Below, piece after piece: positions 13,128 through 25,600 of a stretch of 64,000 bases of DNA. Numbering within the stretch: position 1 is the first letter of the stretch; every line of letters starts with the position of its first letter. The notes beneath the pieces are model-generated. The model saw nothing but the letters and a program-made list of their open reading frames with translations, did not search any database and was not told the origin of the DNA. The translations under genes and the position numbers were made by a program. The stretch is from Solea solea (taxonomy: Eukaryota > Chordata > Actinopteri > Pleuronectiformes > Soleidae): positions 17,772,388-17,836,387 of the forward strand of contig NC_081139.1 in assembly GCF_958295425.1 (NCBI RefSeq). Reading direction: 5' to 3'.

Positions 13128-13163
13128 GTTAAATGAAGCTCTAGCCTTCGAGCTTCATTTAAC
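13128..13163. repeat. perfect 14-bp hairpin
   Basis: GTTAAATGAAGCTC (13128-13141) and GAGCTTCATTTAAC (13150-13163) are perfect reverse complements around an 8-base loop (TAGCCTTC). It lies about 80 bases from the previous hairpin pair. No run of T follows, so a Pol III terminator is not indicated. The stem is too short for a typical microRNA precursor. Confidence 0.9.
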
Positions 13164-15106
13164 GGATAAGGAGGAGGACTTATCTGCTGCATGCTGCAAT
13201 CATAATGACATTCACACACTTCCTGGTTTCATCTCCTCACATTTTGTGCACTGTAACTACTCGAGTGTCATTTTCCTTTGTGTCAATCGGCTAGTCTTGT
13301 CTGCCCAATAGGACTGTGATGCACCTGATTTGTTAGCCAATGGTTTTAGTCACACTCGTACCACTAAGCACAAAAAATTTGCTTTGTTTTAAAAGCGAGC
13401 CATAAAAATATTGGACATTATTATATATTCTACTTTCATTGAGCTTATTATTTTTCACCTACATCAGACCTAATTATTGATATCAAATATTCATACATTT
13501 TTAAAGATTTTAACCATTCGAAATGCCAGTTTTTCATTATGTTCAATATACTACATGCAAAGTAAATGTTTGTGAGTTTAATTGTTTCAGCCTGGTGAGG
13601 TAGAGATTGTGACAGTGCCACCTAGTGGAAATAGCATGTGTTTTTTTTTTTTTCCATGACAAATATGGCCAATAACGACACAAGCTGGTGGAGAGTAGTT
13701 TAAAATTATTACTTCCAAGGCAAAACCCCAGATTAACACCCAAATTATAAAATGCATGTGTTTATGCTCTAATTGATGTGAGATCAAAAACTGCAACCTG
13801 GTAATCTGATCAATCATTGTTTACCTTCATCAGTCTCACCATGTCACCGAAACAACCATGACCACCAGTGTCTTGTCCCTCATTATGTTTCCTTAGTTGC
13901 TGCTCGTGAGTCTCAGAAATCTCCTCCCTTGTGTCCAAACCCCAAAGACTCTTTAAGGCCATCAACAGATGATTTTGTTCAGTCTGTAATTAACTGATTT
14001 CCTTTCACTAGTATCGATCGAACTTACATGTAGAGCATTGTATGCTTGCGTGTGGATGTACTCTAATTGTACCATGCAGCACATGCTGTTTGTTTTACAC
14101 TCCTTCTCCTGGGGCCATAATTGGCATCTCCTCTCCTCTCGTCTCCTCCAGCTGCAGCCTCCGCTGGATTGGGACATGTTTTATCCTCCTGAGCAGGTTT
14201 CTAACGTGCTGTAGCGGCCGCTGTGAGAGGAGGGGGATTATGAATGCCTTCACCAGTTGAGCTCAGGAACACCCTCCTCTTGTTTCTGCTCATCAGGAAT
14301 GTCAGGTCGGGTTGATCTGCCTTCATATCAGCAAGCTATCATATGAGGACACATCCGTGATGTTATGGTTGTTGACCAGGAGCCTGCAGGCAGTCATCCC
14401 CCTTGCAGCTGTAGGGTCCAATTGCCTCATCCAGGTTTGTCCATGCTCATGTGTCTGTAATCCAGGAGGACGACGGGCTTCCTGTCCCCTGACAGTCACT
14501 ATCCTGAGCTGTTCTCTGCAGTGGGTTGAGGAGGACTGCAAGGCAAAGTTGTTTCTCTTGTTCGACTTTGGTGATTTTCTTCTTCAGCTGCATGTAGGAC
14601 CAAAACTGCCAAAATAATAAATACATAAATGAATAAATCACTCAGTACGTGGCTTATAATGAATAAACAATAAGGAGAAATAAATTAATTAATGGAGAAT
14701 TACAGGAATTCCTGAATGTGTTTAGATTGTAGAAATGTATAATTAAAGCAGTAAATGCTGAAATACATAGAATAGAACTTTATTCTCCACCAGCGTCAAC
14801 ATTCACCTTCGTCTCGCCACCATAAATTCTTGAAAGGAAACTGAAAGTCATAAACACAACACGCAGTTAAAAAAAGAGATGCTCATAAAAACAAGAGCTA
14901 GAAATGAGAGAGAATAAGACAATGAAAATATAAGTGCGTGTATGTAGTCTTTAAAAACAAAATAAATGAAACTATTTATACCATTTACTCAAGTAGTTTT
15001 AATTTGTACATTTGTTTCTTACATGGTCATCATTTACTGTAACTGTTACGTTTCTATTGTTTTTTTTGGGTCCATTGCAGAAGAAAAAATAATTCAGACT
15101 ACATGT

Positions 15107-15132
15107 CACACACACACACACACACACACACA
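15107..15132. repeat. (CA)13 microsatellite
   Basis: An uninterrupted CA run follows ACATGT. Confidence 0.95.
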
Positions 15133-15341
15133 GCAATACATATGTTAGAAATACAGGATAGTGAATCTAATATAACTGCATGAAACACCTGAGGTAGGTT
15201 GTTCCCCCTGGTTATCTTAGAGAAAAGGAAAAAAAAAATGAAATATGACCGGTTGGGCACAGAAATGTGGCCTCATATGACTTTCAAAAATCACCTAAAA
15301 CCTGAGGGATTCAAATTGTTTTTCTAAGACATTGAGTCATG

Positions 15342-15380
15342 CATGTGTGTGTATGTGTGTGTGTGTATGTGTGTGTGTAA
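15342..15380. repeat. interrupted (TG)n microsatellite
   Basis: TG units are interrupted by two TATG imperfections. Confidence 0.9.
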
Positions 15381-17391
15381 ATGTGTCTAATTTTCTGTAT
15401 TATAATTTAAGGGAAAAGTCATTAAACAAAAGGAAAAGAAAAAAAGAAGGTGCAAAATGCAAATCATTGCATCCGTCATGTCAGAGCAAAACAAATATGA
15501 TTGAAATTGCTTGCACGTCAGCCATGTCGATAGGAAAACAGACCATGAAAACACATTTAATATTATGTTAATAATATGTATTGCATTGAGTTACATACAA
15601 GTCCAGTGGGAGTAGAGGGGAAAAAATAACACTACTACTTTCTGCCAATTCTCAGGAAGATACAAACCCTGAACTCATAGCTCTCAGGAAATGAGTTAAC
15701 AGGTGGAGAATAAGACAGAAGCGTGTTCAAATGTGTTTATCTTGTAAACGTAGCAAACAATCACATTTGAACACAACATACTGTAAAGAGGGTCCAGCAT
15801 TTCCAACGGGACTCAAATGCAACAGACGGACAATCCTGATAATAATGACGAAAAGAGAAGCAAGCTTTATTAAACCAACTCTGTGTGCTCAATGTGAACA
15901 AAATAACATTTAATGCAGCAGAACTTTAAAGTCCATGCAGTGTTTTTATACATCAGTATAATTTGTTGCCTGATATTTTGTTTGGCTGTGTTGCACATTG
16001 CACTTTTAGAGCAGCTCCTTTACTGTTGATGAAATATTTAAATAGTGGGAGGTTATTACTGATCCATGCAGGTAGAAAAATGTTTAAGAAAGTTGGGACT
16101 TTAGGTCAGCAATTTATACCAGTGAACATTTTAAAAGTTAAATCTCTGTTCCAAATAACCAGTTGAATTTTAAGTACATCGTTCAAAGTGAAGGCCACTC
16201 AACAACAAACTCAAGTCCTCGAATTAAAACTTTTTACGGTGATAAAAATTGTGTTTGCGTAGGCAATATTTTCTTAGAAATAATTATGCAATAACAAAGT
16301 CTTAGTTCTCTCATAAAGCACAATTGCCTGTCCAATTAATTAATGTCAATGTTATTTTCGAAAACGTGCCGCATTAACGAAACACATGTATTTCAGTCTC
16401 TGTGCTGTGACATTTTCAGCTGTGATGAGTGATTTTCATGTTTAAAACTTGCTGTAATATTCCTGCTTCACAGTCTACAAATAAAAGATTGACAATACTG
16501 GGACCTACATATTTTCTTTTTTGTTCCAACATGCAGAGCAAGAGTGAGGTTAGTGAATGTGGGCATTGCAAAGACATGAACATTTACGGAGCTGCTAAAG
16601 ACTAGGCATATTTAAAAAGAGACCTATATGTTCCGTCTTTTCAAAGGACGCCAGAGGTCAAAGTAGTCTTTTTAAAATCATCTACCTCCACCCGCACCCC
16701 CTCTCTTTTTGATACCATTAAATGATTCGTACGTAGTGTCACAGCCCACTTACACTGTCAGCTCATGGGATATGCTCCAATAACTCCTCAGTAGGAAATG
16801 GGTGAGTCCTGTTCATTCTGACCACCTCTGCTTTTCTTCCTGTGTTCAAAAAAAGAACACACTAATTTGGAAATATGAGCTCACAGCATACCCTCTTTGG
16901 GATTTTTTGCTTCAGGGCAATTGAAAGCCTGGAAATGGATCCATGCAACTTTAGGTCATTTATTTGATTGACACAATACAGGGACACGCGTGTACTATTT
17001 CAACAAAAATGAAATTTCATCCATGTTTGCAAGTTCATATAATCCAGTTTTAGCGGACGTAAGTGGCGGAAGAAAGCACTTCTGTTAAAGAGAGTCAATA
17101 ACTTGCATAAGAGCTATTGCACCTTGGGGTAATATCACACCACCTGAAAAAAATCATAAGTGGATATTTATTGAGTAGCTGTCACCAGCTCATATTTTTA
17201 TTGAAAGTGTAATGAAAAGAGCATTAAAAAAAAATAAATAAAAAAAAATAAAAAAACAGCATGAAAATGGCTTGCAGATATGTATCGGTCCCAAACGGAC
17301 TGCTTGTGGAGTTTGAGCAAACATTAGGGTCATAACTTTCTTTTTCAAGTATTTGACCTTAATGAGTGAAAGCAATAAAAATTTGAAGGCT

Positions 17392-17422
17392 GCACACACA
17401 CACGCGCGCGCGCACACACACA
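17392..17422. repeat. (CA)n(CG)n(CA)n alternating purine-pyrimidine tract
   Basis: A CA run passes into five or so CG steps and back to CA. The strict purine-pyrimidine alternation makes it prone to Z-DNA. No gene is adjacent. Confidence 0.9.
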
Positions 17423-17508
17423 TGCATGTTTTGGACAGAAACCAGATTTCCGTGGGGAGCTGATTAGATGAGAGTTGAGAGAAGAGTTGCTCACCTGGCT
17501 CACCATTT

Positions 17509-17524
17509 GGGGGGGGGGGGGGGG
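17509..17524. repeat. G16 homopolymer
   Basis: Sixteen consecutive G residues are followed by TGG. Such tracts are length-unstable and error-prone in assemblies. Confidence 0.9.
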
Positions 17525-18186
17525 TGGACACTCACTCTGGTCAAAATTAATAGAGCTGGATGGGATATTTGAATGTCATCTCAACCTCCTGAGACACTTC
17601 CAATTTGCCACTGTGTAATAATAATGTCAGGGAAGAGCCATGAACTTGAAGTGTGTTATCACAAAGAAAGGTAGCGTGGGGTTATTCTACATCTCCGGGG
17701 GCAAAAGAGAATGATTGAGTGAGAGGACGAAAGACTTTCTCTTTTTTTTTCTTTTTTTTGTTACTGCCAAGAAAGTGTCAAATACTATGATTTAAAAAAA
17801 AAAAAAGAAGAAGAAGCTATAACTTAAAGCAGCTGTATGTAAAAATGCAGCCACTAGTGTTTACATTAGTGTTTATATGCAGCACTTTTTGTTGCAATGT
17901 CCCTGTTTTCAAGATGAAAATATCCCCCTTTTTTTCATTTAGTTTAATTAATTCATTCTTTCAGTGAAGCTGAAGCGACTTCAGTCGATTCCAATACAAA
18001 AACACTGTCGGTTGCAAGTAGCTACACATGCCACATACGCATGCATAAGTCTGTTTTATTTTTATAAACATCAAAACTATTTAGTTCATTTTTTTTAACA
18101 GGCAGAGATTGAGAATGAAAGTGCGTCTTCCCCGAGCAGCGGTGGAGTCACAGCAGTGGAGAATGATTAGACATAAACAACAATAT

Positions 18187-18346
18187 TTGATTAGATAAGA
18201 TCAGATTAGACTTTATTGATCCTACACCAGGGAAATCCACTTGTTACAGCCCCAAAAAGGGGGGGAAGACAGACAAGTGAGAAGTTGAGGAATAGTTCCA
18301 AAATACAAGTTTGCAGTTTGACAGTTAAACAGGTGACTGTACTGAC
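18187..18346 (-). mobile_element. LINE 3'-tail-like fragment
   Basis: The block AGACTTTATTGATCC followed by AGGGAAATCCACTTGTTACAGC is the typical tail-end motif seen in many fish LINE copies, in the orientation where the element reads on the minus strand. The identification rests on remembered motif similarity only. No reverse transcriptase coding is present. It abuts the SINE that begins at about 18354. Confidence 0.4.
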
Positions 18347-18353
18347 AGGCTGT

Positions 18354-18724
18354 CAGGGCCATACGGTTGGTTTAGTGGTTAGCACTTTTGCCTTTTGTAG
18401 CAAGAAGACCTGGGTTCAAGCCCTGGTTGGAACAAGGGCTTTTCTGCATGGAGTTTGCATGTTCTCCCCATGTGTGCGTGACTTTTCTCTGTGTTCTCCG
18501 GCTTCCTCCCATAGCCCAAAAACATGCAATATGGGGATTAGGTAAATTGGACACTCTGTGGATGTGAGATTGAGAATGAGTGGTTGAATGGTTGTTTGTC
18601 TCTATATGTGGCTCTGCGATGGACTGGTGAACTGTCGGTGTACCCCGCCTATCGCCCTATGTCAGCTGAGATTGGCACAGCTCCCCACCACGACCCACCT
18701 GTGGAGGATAAAGTTGACGGATGT
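18354..18724 (+). mobile_element. tRNA-derived SINE
   Basis: The 5' part is tRNA-like. An A-box-like TTTAGTGGTTAGCAC is followed by a B-box-like GGGTTCAAGCCC. Next come TTTGCATGTTCTCCCC, GGCTTCCTCCCA, ATTGGACACTCTG and the distal CGCCTATCGCCCTATG. The same order occurs on the minus strand at 46944-47303. AGGCTGT at 18347-18353 and 18725-18731 may be the target-site duplication. An internal RNA polymerase III promoter is implied by the boxes. The 109-codon open frame across it is not a gene. Confidence 0.85.
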
Positions 18725-20614
18725 AGGCTGTTAAAGTCCGATTTTTTCATACAGTTATTTGGTCAAATCCCTGTTGTATATCTGCCTTTCAACCATCCAG
18801 GAGCTGCATAGTACAGGAACAGCAGCACGTGTGACACATGCAGGCACACAACAACTGTTATTATTATATATCATTTTTGTGGAGCACACATTTTCTATAT
18901 TGGATTATGACATTCACGAGGAGCCAAAATCGTGATTGTTCATAAAATACAATTGTGCAGCCCTACTGAGCATCCAGGTTTATTTTTAGCCACATTCTCT
19001 TCTAAAACTTCTCGTGGCTGCTCATTGGTGTTTTCAGCCCTAGTCCAGCTGCATGCAGCTGTCTTGCTTTATTAGTGCTATGTAGCTGCTGCGCTGCCGC
19101 CTTGCCTGCATCAGTTGTAATGTGAAATACATCATTCTGTGTGCAGTGTGGGAATGTGTCCGTGACATGAAAGAATAAACATGTCTATATACCAAGAAAC
19201 GTAGGGAGTCGATTGTGGCTGTTTGGCTCAATCAGCGTTGTATACATTAATTTGACAGTGGTTTAGATGATTTAGGGAAATAGTCAAGAGTACAAACCCG
19301 GCTTTTAAAGTCCTTAATAATCTCATATTTGTATTGTTTCCCATGAGGAGTGCAGTCTGTGCACCTCTGTGGCATTATGTTTGCTTCTGCTTCCCTGACA
19401 GGCAAGGCATCATTGGTAGCCAGGCAGTCTATGGTCAAAGATATCATTATGAATCCTCTTTAGAGTCCTGACAAGTCCTCTATTATAGATTTCAGCCCCC
19501 TGCAGCTGAGAAGAATATGGCCCTGTCACCTGAGGCCAATCTTGCAGCCGCTCGACACTTAAGTCCATGTCACAGTGCAGCATTGACATGGTAATGGCTT
19601 TTCTACTCGTGTATAGAATGTGGGAAGGCCCGTTAACAATATGACATCTGGACGGCCTTTATTTCTTTCTCTCTTTTTTTTTTTTTTTTCCAGATTCAAA
19701 AACACAATTACACATGTCTGCCTCATGATTCCGATTATCCTGAGATTTAAGTACATATAATTGCCGAATGAACGTACCCAAATGCACAAAAGCAGGACCA
19801 AACTCCACCTGAGGTGGGTTATGGATGAAGCTGTACATGGATGAAGTTATTTCATCTTTTCACAAGCTAAAAAAAAAGTCCCGCAGCATGTGACTGCCTG
19901 AGTCTCCCACTGCACATTGCTCACCCATGCTGGTTGGCAGGTCAGGGCAGTGTGATCTATTACCGAGCTGTCTGGTGGAAAACTCAGCTCGGTCCTCAAG
20001 AATGTTACTGCACCATACTGTATCCAGCGAAAGAGGAAGTTAAAAAGATAGATTTTACAGTGTGTGGGCGCTTGTCCATGCAACTACATTCCTCCGATTT
20101 TGCCGGTAATTGTTATTGTTTATTGTGTGTGTGGAATATGCTGCTGTGTTCTTTATCTATATGATCAATGAGGTGATAAAAACCAAGTCACCTACATTGT
20201 AATAGTGGCACCAATGAAAAACAATTGGAAAGGAGGGATACGATACTACACTATGCTTAACAAGTTTACCTGAATTCACCTTTTTACACAGCAGTCTGAG
20301 CCGGCTCACTGAGAAATTAACATAACATTCAACCACTAAAACCCATTTTTCTGTTCAGTAATGCAAGTAAATAAGTATAATTTGACATCTTCATCAAGAA
20401 ATAATAATGTGCGTTGCTATTTTTTAAACTTGAAAATTCATGGATGGCAATGATAATTATGTTTTTAGCATTAAAAATCTAATTTTGATTAAAGAGCTTC
20501 TACATACTGGTGTATTAACTGTCACAGAGACATAAAAATGATTTTGATAATTACTAATGCTGGTAATTTAGGGCGGTTGGTGGTGCTCTAATAAAATTGT
20601 TAAGCACTGCACTA
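18725..20614. other. non-coding stretch
   Basis: No gene was recognised. A decayed MITE end lies at about 18920-18965 (AATTGTGCAGCCCTA, reading as the right terminus of an AGGGCTG-type element). A T18 run lies near 19673-19690. Confidence 0.4.
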
Positions 20615-20660
20615 TACTATACCATATCATATCATATCATATTATATTATATTATATTAT
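20615..20660. repeat. (ATATC)n/(ATATT)n pentanucleotide repeat
   Basis: Units of CATAT pass into TTATA units within one tract, and the tract abuts the MITE that starts AGGGCTGGGACAATG. Confidence 0.9.
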
Positions 20661-20770
20661 AAGGGCTGGGACAATGTGCTTTCCTCACAATTCCATGTTA
20701 TCATGATAATTGATTCGTATTGCAATTCTCAAAGCATTGCAGTTTTGACTTTATTTTCCCCCTTAAGCTG
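20661..20770 (+). repeat. AGGGCTG-type MITE fragment
   Basis: AGGGCTGGGACAATG followed by GATAATTGATTCGTATTGCA resembles the left end of the common fish MITEs that start AGGGCTG. The right end was not found. Confidence 0.45.
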
Positions 20771-21282
20771 CACTTTACAAGTCAGTGTACATCATCAGAC
20801 AAGGAACAGTGGTACATAACAACAGGATTGTTTTTTTAAGGTAACTACTACATTTAATTGGGCCATTTAGAAAAAAATCGCCATCTTTTAGCTGTTTCTG
20901 GTAATCAAACTAGTTGAAATGTCATAATTCTAGGTGGGGAAAACTATTTTTTATCAGTCAGTCTTGCGTTCAATGCATGCATACTTGATCTCATATTCCC
21001 TTCCAGTTGAGGCACTTTCTTGCAAGTAAATTGCCCACACTTGTATGTCCTTGTATTTATTTATTTTTCACAGCAATGGGTTGTACATGTGTGGGCATCT
21101 CATTGTATAATCTCAAGCAAGCAAGCATCCATGGTCACAGTCTTGTCATAATAGAAAGTGTAGTACTATAGAGAGCATCTGCAATCAGTGCAATTATGTT
21201 ACACAGTATAGAGATGTGTAGATATGGGTAGATGATTATTTATTTTTATCCAAAGAGGAAGACCACAGGGAAGGTTCATAGG

Positions 21283-21808
21283 TGTTAACCCTTAGTGCTC
21301 GCGCGTCATGGATCTGTGCAGGTTGTGGGTTTGATTCCCGGCTCCACATGCCAATGTGTCCTTGGGCAAACACTTAACCCCACGTTGCTCCTGGTGGCTG
21401 TGCTGACAGTGTGTGAATGGGTATGAAAGATGAATGATAGAATGTGCTGCACATATGAACGTGTGGGTGAATGGCAAAAACTGTAGTTTAAAGCAACTTT
21501 GAGTCGTCACCACACTATATAAATACAGACCATTTACCATGGTAAATTGCCGTGGGAATAATACACTAATACACTAATACACAGTAAGTACCAATAACTG
21601 TGCAGAAGTCACAAAACTGTATTTCTTTTATTTTTTCTTTGTCAAAACAACCCAAGTGAACTTTGAACCGTCATATTTCCAAATTTTAAAAATGTTTACT
21701 TTTTGCACAGGTGTGTTTATATAGTTATAGTTTATACTGTTTGTATATACTGTTTGTGTTAACATAGTAATGGAAAAAAGCAGCCGAAATGCTCTGTGTT
21801 CGGAGGAC
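21283..21808 (-). repeat. interspersed repeat, family C copy 1, split by a SINE
   Basis: Read on the minus strand it matches 43510-44035 in order: AACACAGAGCATTTCGGCTG, CATTACTAT, AACTATATAAACACACCTG, GCAAAAAGTA, AATTTGGAAATA, GTTCAAAGTTC, GTGTATTATTCCCACGGCAA, and at the end GAGCACTAAGGGTTAAC. The match is interrupted at 21309-21540 by a SINE, which gives an order of insertion. A third fragment is at 28170-28275. The type of element is unknown; no protein is encoded. Confidence 0.75.
21309..21540 (+). mobile_element. tRNA-derived SINE inserted in family C repeat
   Basis: GGTTGTGGGTTTGATTCCCG is a B-box-like start. Then CCTTGGGCAA, CACTTAACCCC, GTGTGAATGGG, AACTTTGAGTCGTC and ATATAAATACAGACCATTT follow in the order typical of a SINE abundant in percomorph fishes. 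It ends in CCATTTACCAT, where the host repeat resumes. It is distinct from the 18354 SINE. Confidence 0.7.
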
Positions 21809-22261
21809 ATGAGGACAGTTGGTGTAACAAGATAGAGGCAGGAGAGCCGCTGTGTCGACCCCTAAAGGGTTAAGCAGCAGAAGAAAAAAAAAGCCCACAC
21901 TGTAGTCTTGTAAGTAAACTTATAGGAATTAAACTTATAACCCTAACCCTAACCCTAACTTATAGGAGTTTATAATTAATATAAACATTAATTGTGTTGC
22001 TTTTCTCTCACTTTTACTTTCATAATGACAAGTTCAAGATGAAGGTTATTTCAGCTTTAATGCTTTAGTGCTATCCTCTTTTTTTTCCCCATCTGAATAA
22101 AACTGTGAAATAACTCGTCTCTGTCACGTTGAAAAGTTTGCACACATGACATATGTGTAATAGAAGATGCACCAACAGGGATCTACCTGTGAGCTCCATA
22201 AATACCTTAACATGTCGACAGCCCTGTATAGCTGCACGTGTTAAAATGTGTTAAAATCTAA
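21809..22261. other. non-coding stretch with telomere-like tract
   Basis: No gene is present. It contains a short (CCCTAA)n tract, listed separately, flanked by the direct repeat ACTTATAGGA (21918 and 21958 region). Confidence 0.5.
21937..21959. repeat. short interstitial telomere-like repeat
   Basis: About three and a half units of CCCTAA (TTAGGG on the other strand) lie between two copies of a TTATAGGA sequence. It is too short to be a functional telomere. A repair insertion or slippage is likelier. Confidence 0.85.
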
Positions 22262-22625
22262 TCAATCTTAGAGCTGTGACTTTTTAATTTAAACAAATGT
22301 CACCTGCATTGAAACCACTGTCACATGAGTTCACATGGTGCTAATTAAACTAATTCGCTCCACACAACTCTGACTGTCCGTCTCTCCCCTGTGCTGCACA
22401 CAGAGCGATCTCACAAGTAGCACACAAGTGGGACTTCAAAATCATGTTTGATTCACAAACACAATTTTGGCCTCTCATAAGTACGATTGTCCACCAATAG
22501 CAATCATATGCTCCCTGAACAACTGCATGACTACGTGCCTGCAAGTTATAGCATAGCTGCTGCTGTTCACATCACCATGCAGCTCCAATTAGGTTTCCTG
22601 GATGCAGTGTGGACAAGTAACACTA
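22262..22625 (+). repeat. interspersed repeat, family A copy 2
   Basis: The left part (TTAGAGCTGTGACTTTTT, then AAACAAATGTC, TGCATT, AGTTCACA) matches fragments at 44060-44110 and 26135-26195. The right part matches 7390-7640 as described there. Together these define one old family of at least 360 bp. The A/G at the GGGCTGTSAC start resembles a DNA transposon terminus. Confidence 0.6.
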
Positions 22626-22633
22626 TGATAAAA

Positions 22634-22660
22634 ATATATATATATATATGTGTATATATC
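22634..22660. repeat. (TA)n microsatellite
   Basis: TA units contain one GTG interruption. Confidence 0.85.
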
Positions 22661-25600
22661 TTTCTACAAAAATAAAAGGAACAAAATAATGTACACAGGT
22701 ACACGGATGTGTGTGCTCAGCACATACCAATTTCAACATTTGAAAGACAACGTTTAGCTTTTCAAGATGTCAAGAGCCACTTTGGGAATCGTTTTCTAAT
22801 GAAAAGTGCATTATACAATATTATTATTCTTATTATTATTATTATTATTACATAGTTGAGTGCTAGTGTCTAGAGCAGACAGTGATGTCACACTCTTTCT
22901 GTCTGTGTGTTATCAAGCATCTGGTACCTGATACCTGATGTTCAGTTTTGTTATTTTTTTGTTTTGCTATTTTAAAATATTAAAATTGTGTTATTTTGCA
23001 CCTTCAAGTCCTAGATTGCTTATTTCATTATTAAATTTAGGTCTGGTGCTTATACTAGCTTCTTGTTGTTGTAATTGTTTGTAATTTTTCATAAAACCTA
23101 TTCGGCAACACTGTCCTCTTTACACAAACCTAATTTAAAATGAAAGCTAGATAAGCTTTAAGCTGCTATCCACAGTTCAGCATAGGCAAGTAAAGCACAG
23201 TGACAAACAAATATATTAATGTTCAAATAACAAATGTGATAAAAAAAACACACACACAGAATCATAAACTTTTTAATGCTTTCTATGAGTGAGCAAATTA
23301 TATGATGATATTATTATAATAATAATCATAATGATTATTACTTGTATGATTATTGTTATAAGTATTATTATTATTATTATTAATAATAGTAATACTACTA
23401 CTACTACTACTAATAATAATAATAATAAATGTCAGTTGCATGTCCATCGTATAACAGTAAGTACAGCGTGTACAAGAGAATGACTTAAATGTACTTAAGG
23501 CAAGGGTGTTGCTGCTGTGTTCATATTTCTTGTCTTATTTTAAGACGAATGTAAAAAATATTTTACAATTATTGGTTTTCTTAACTTATCTGCCTCAGTG
23601 TTTATTGATCCTGAGACTTCTTTAATCTGATAGTCTTGGTCTGTTTCTGATATGTGAATGTTTACCTTTTGAACAAAGGTGCACTAACACTCAAATGTAC
23701 AGTGTCTGTGTGAGTCCAGTGGAGGAGTTTCAGTAGAGTAACTACAGTCTCCAACCAAACCGAGCAGCGAGGAAAACAATACCACTCGCACGGTGAAAAA
23801 CAAGCACTTGGCTTCAAGCTGAACTGTAGCAACTCAAGAAAACACTGCATGGAGAATTATCGACGAAGCAGAAAGCCGCCGCTTTCAAGATATGCCACCC
23901 CACAACAACTGCCTGTTGTCAACATATTCGATATGAGATAAGGGCCTATCTCTGCACAGCAGATACACAGGTAATTTAGACTATGAAGAAGGAGGTAAAA
24001 GAGATTTCTTTGCCACCAGATCATTTAGTTAGAATGTGGGGAGGGGGAAACAAAGAATGAAGCAACTCCATTGGCAAAGCCTTTATTCTCGAGGCTGTTT
24101 CATAGTGTAGTGGAACAAAGTCTTCTTGAGATTTTGTGAGATGTTACTCAGCTATACCATTCTTAATAAGGGCTTTTTTAAAACTTTCTTTTGGTCAATA
24201 GAGGCCCTTGCAACCTTTGTAGAACATTTGTGTTCCTCTCAAAGAGCATCACTCTGGATCCTTTATTTCTTTAGAAAAATGTGGATCTGATATTTGTTTT
24301 TCCCCTTGTGTCACTGATTTCAAACGTGGGGATATTGTACGTCAGACAAAGGTAGGGCTGATGTGGGTGCAGCCCAGCCATGAGCTTAACATCTGCATTC
24401 ATTCTGCACTGACTCATTGCTTTTTGTTATCACAATACTGAAGGTGTAAAATGGTGAGGGGGTCATGCTGGGTTTCACATTAACACCACCGGCTTTTTGT
24501 TAAACAGCTATTTTTTAATTTCCATTTTTCATCTCTATTTTCAATGGAATGTGAGACAGCCTTGTGTTGCAGATTCATGTGCATGAACTCTGTGGTTCCA
24601 GGGTAGCTTTGACTTTTTTCTTTCAGTGTTTGGCATTGACAAAGAGAAAACTAAAATACAAACCTTAAAAGCTGCATCACAGGAAGAACATCGACATCGG
24701 CAAACACCAAACGCAGAACGCAGATCAAAAATGTACAATTATCATGGATTAGACATGTATTGATATGCGAAAGTTGGCATTTTGCTTAAAATGACACGCA
24801 GTCGCATGATGAGACAAGAGGCCAATGTTTTTTTATTTTTCAAAACCACTTTATTCAGAGGTAAGAAATGTGTGATTTTGACACTTCACCACATACACCC
24901 TTGCATGTTGTGGTCATCTGACAGTGCCTGACTGATAGTGTAATTACCTCAGTGAGGACTGGACTAGAGTGCCTCACTAAGATGGTGCGACATGCTGTTA
25001 AATGTATGGTGCTTTCAATCTTGGCTGTTCCTAGATATAAGAATATATACACGGAAGATACATTTGTTAAAGAAAACTAAGAAATGAATATGACAAACCT
25101 TTATTTGGTGGATGTATTTAAATGGGAAATTGAGTTTTAATCTTGACACTTCATCTTTGAGCTTAGGGGGTGGAGAGACTGGTTTCCCTCAGTGTATATG
25201 TTCATTTAGCAGGTTGTCGAGCATATAGATCAGTACCACAAGTAACCAAGTCGTCTTTACTGTGGTGGCATCTCCTCACAATTTCAATCCCCTAAATATA
25301 TATAGTGTTCAACTTGCACCTGTTGTTGTGTGTAACATGGTTTAGCTTTGCTTTTAAATTGCATTTAGATATCACACGACTTGTTCCAATGAAGGCTCCA
25401 AACCAAGTCCTTAATAACATAAGAATTGAACAATCACTGGCTCCCTTTGGTAGCATATACTTGACAGTTTAAGCTCAAGCAGGACACTTGTTTCAAATTA
25501 AAACCCTGTTCATATGTAACGTACGCATTGGCAAATCTGTTTCTCAGTATAGACTCACAGCTGTGAACAGAGCCTGTCTTGTTTTCTTTGCTTCAACACA

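Larger units (their letters stand above)
13164..18186. other. non-coding stretch with simple repeats
   Basis: No gene was recognised. The part 14050-14550 is richer in GC and has overlapping open frames on both strands (up to 101 codons), but no domain or clear exon. 14765-14830 (AATAGAACTTTATTCTCCAC) resembles the 3' tails of fish LINEs, at low confidence. The region 17815-18180 has the look of an old repeat with no second copy here. Confidence 0.4.

Noticed and set aside
14042..14641. Several overlapping frames on both strands in a GC-richer block
   Set aside because: Openness on both strands follows from composition; none reads like a known protein. It could be a conserved non-coding block, but that cannot be judged from one sequence.
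15190..15201. TGAGGTAGGTTG resembling the let-7 microRNA
   Set aside because: It lacks the central TAG of let-7 and there is no complementary arm nearby to form a precursor hairpin.
18216..18545. 109-codon plus-strand frame
   Set aside because: It lies across a LINE-tail-like fragment and a SINE.
23289..23483. Frame with runs of Ile, Thr and Asn
   Set aside because: Direct product of the (ATT)n/(TAC)n/(TAA)n tract.
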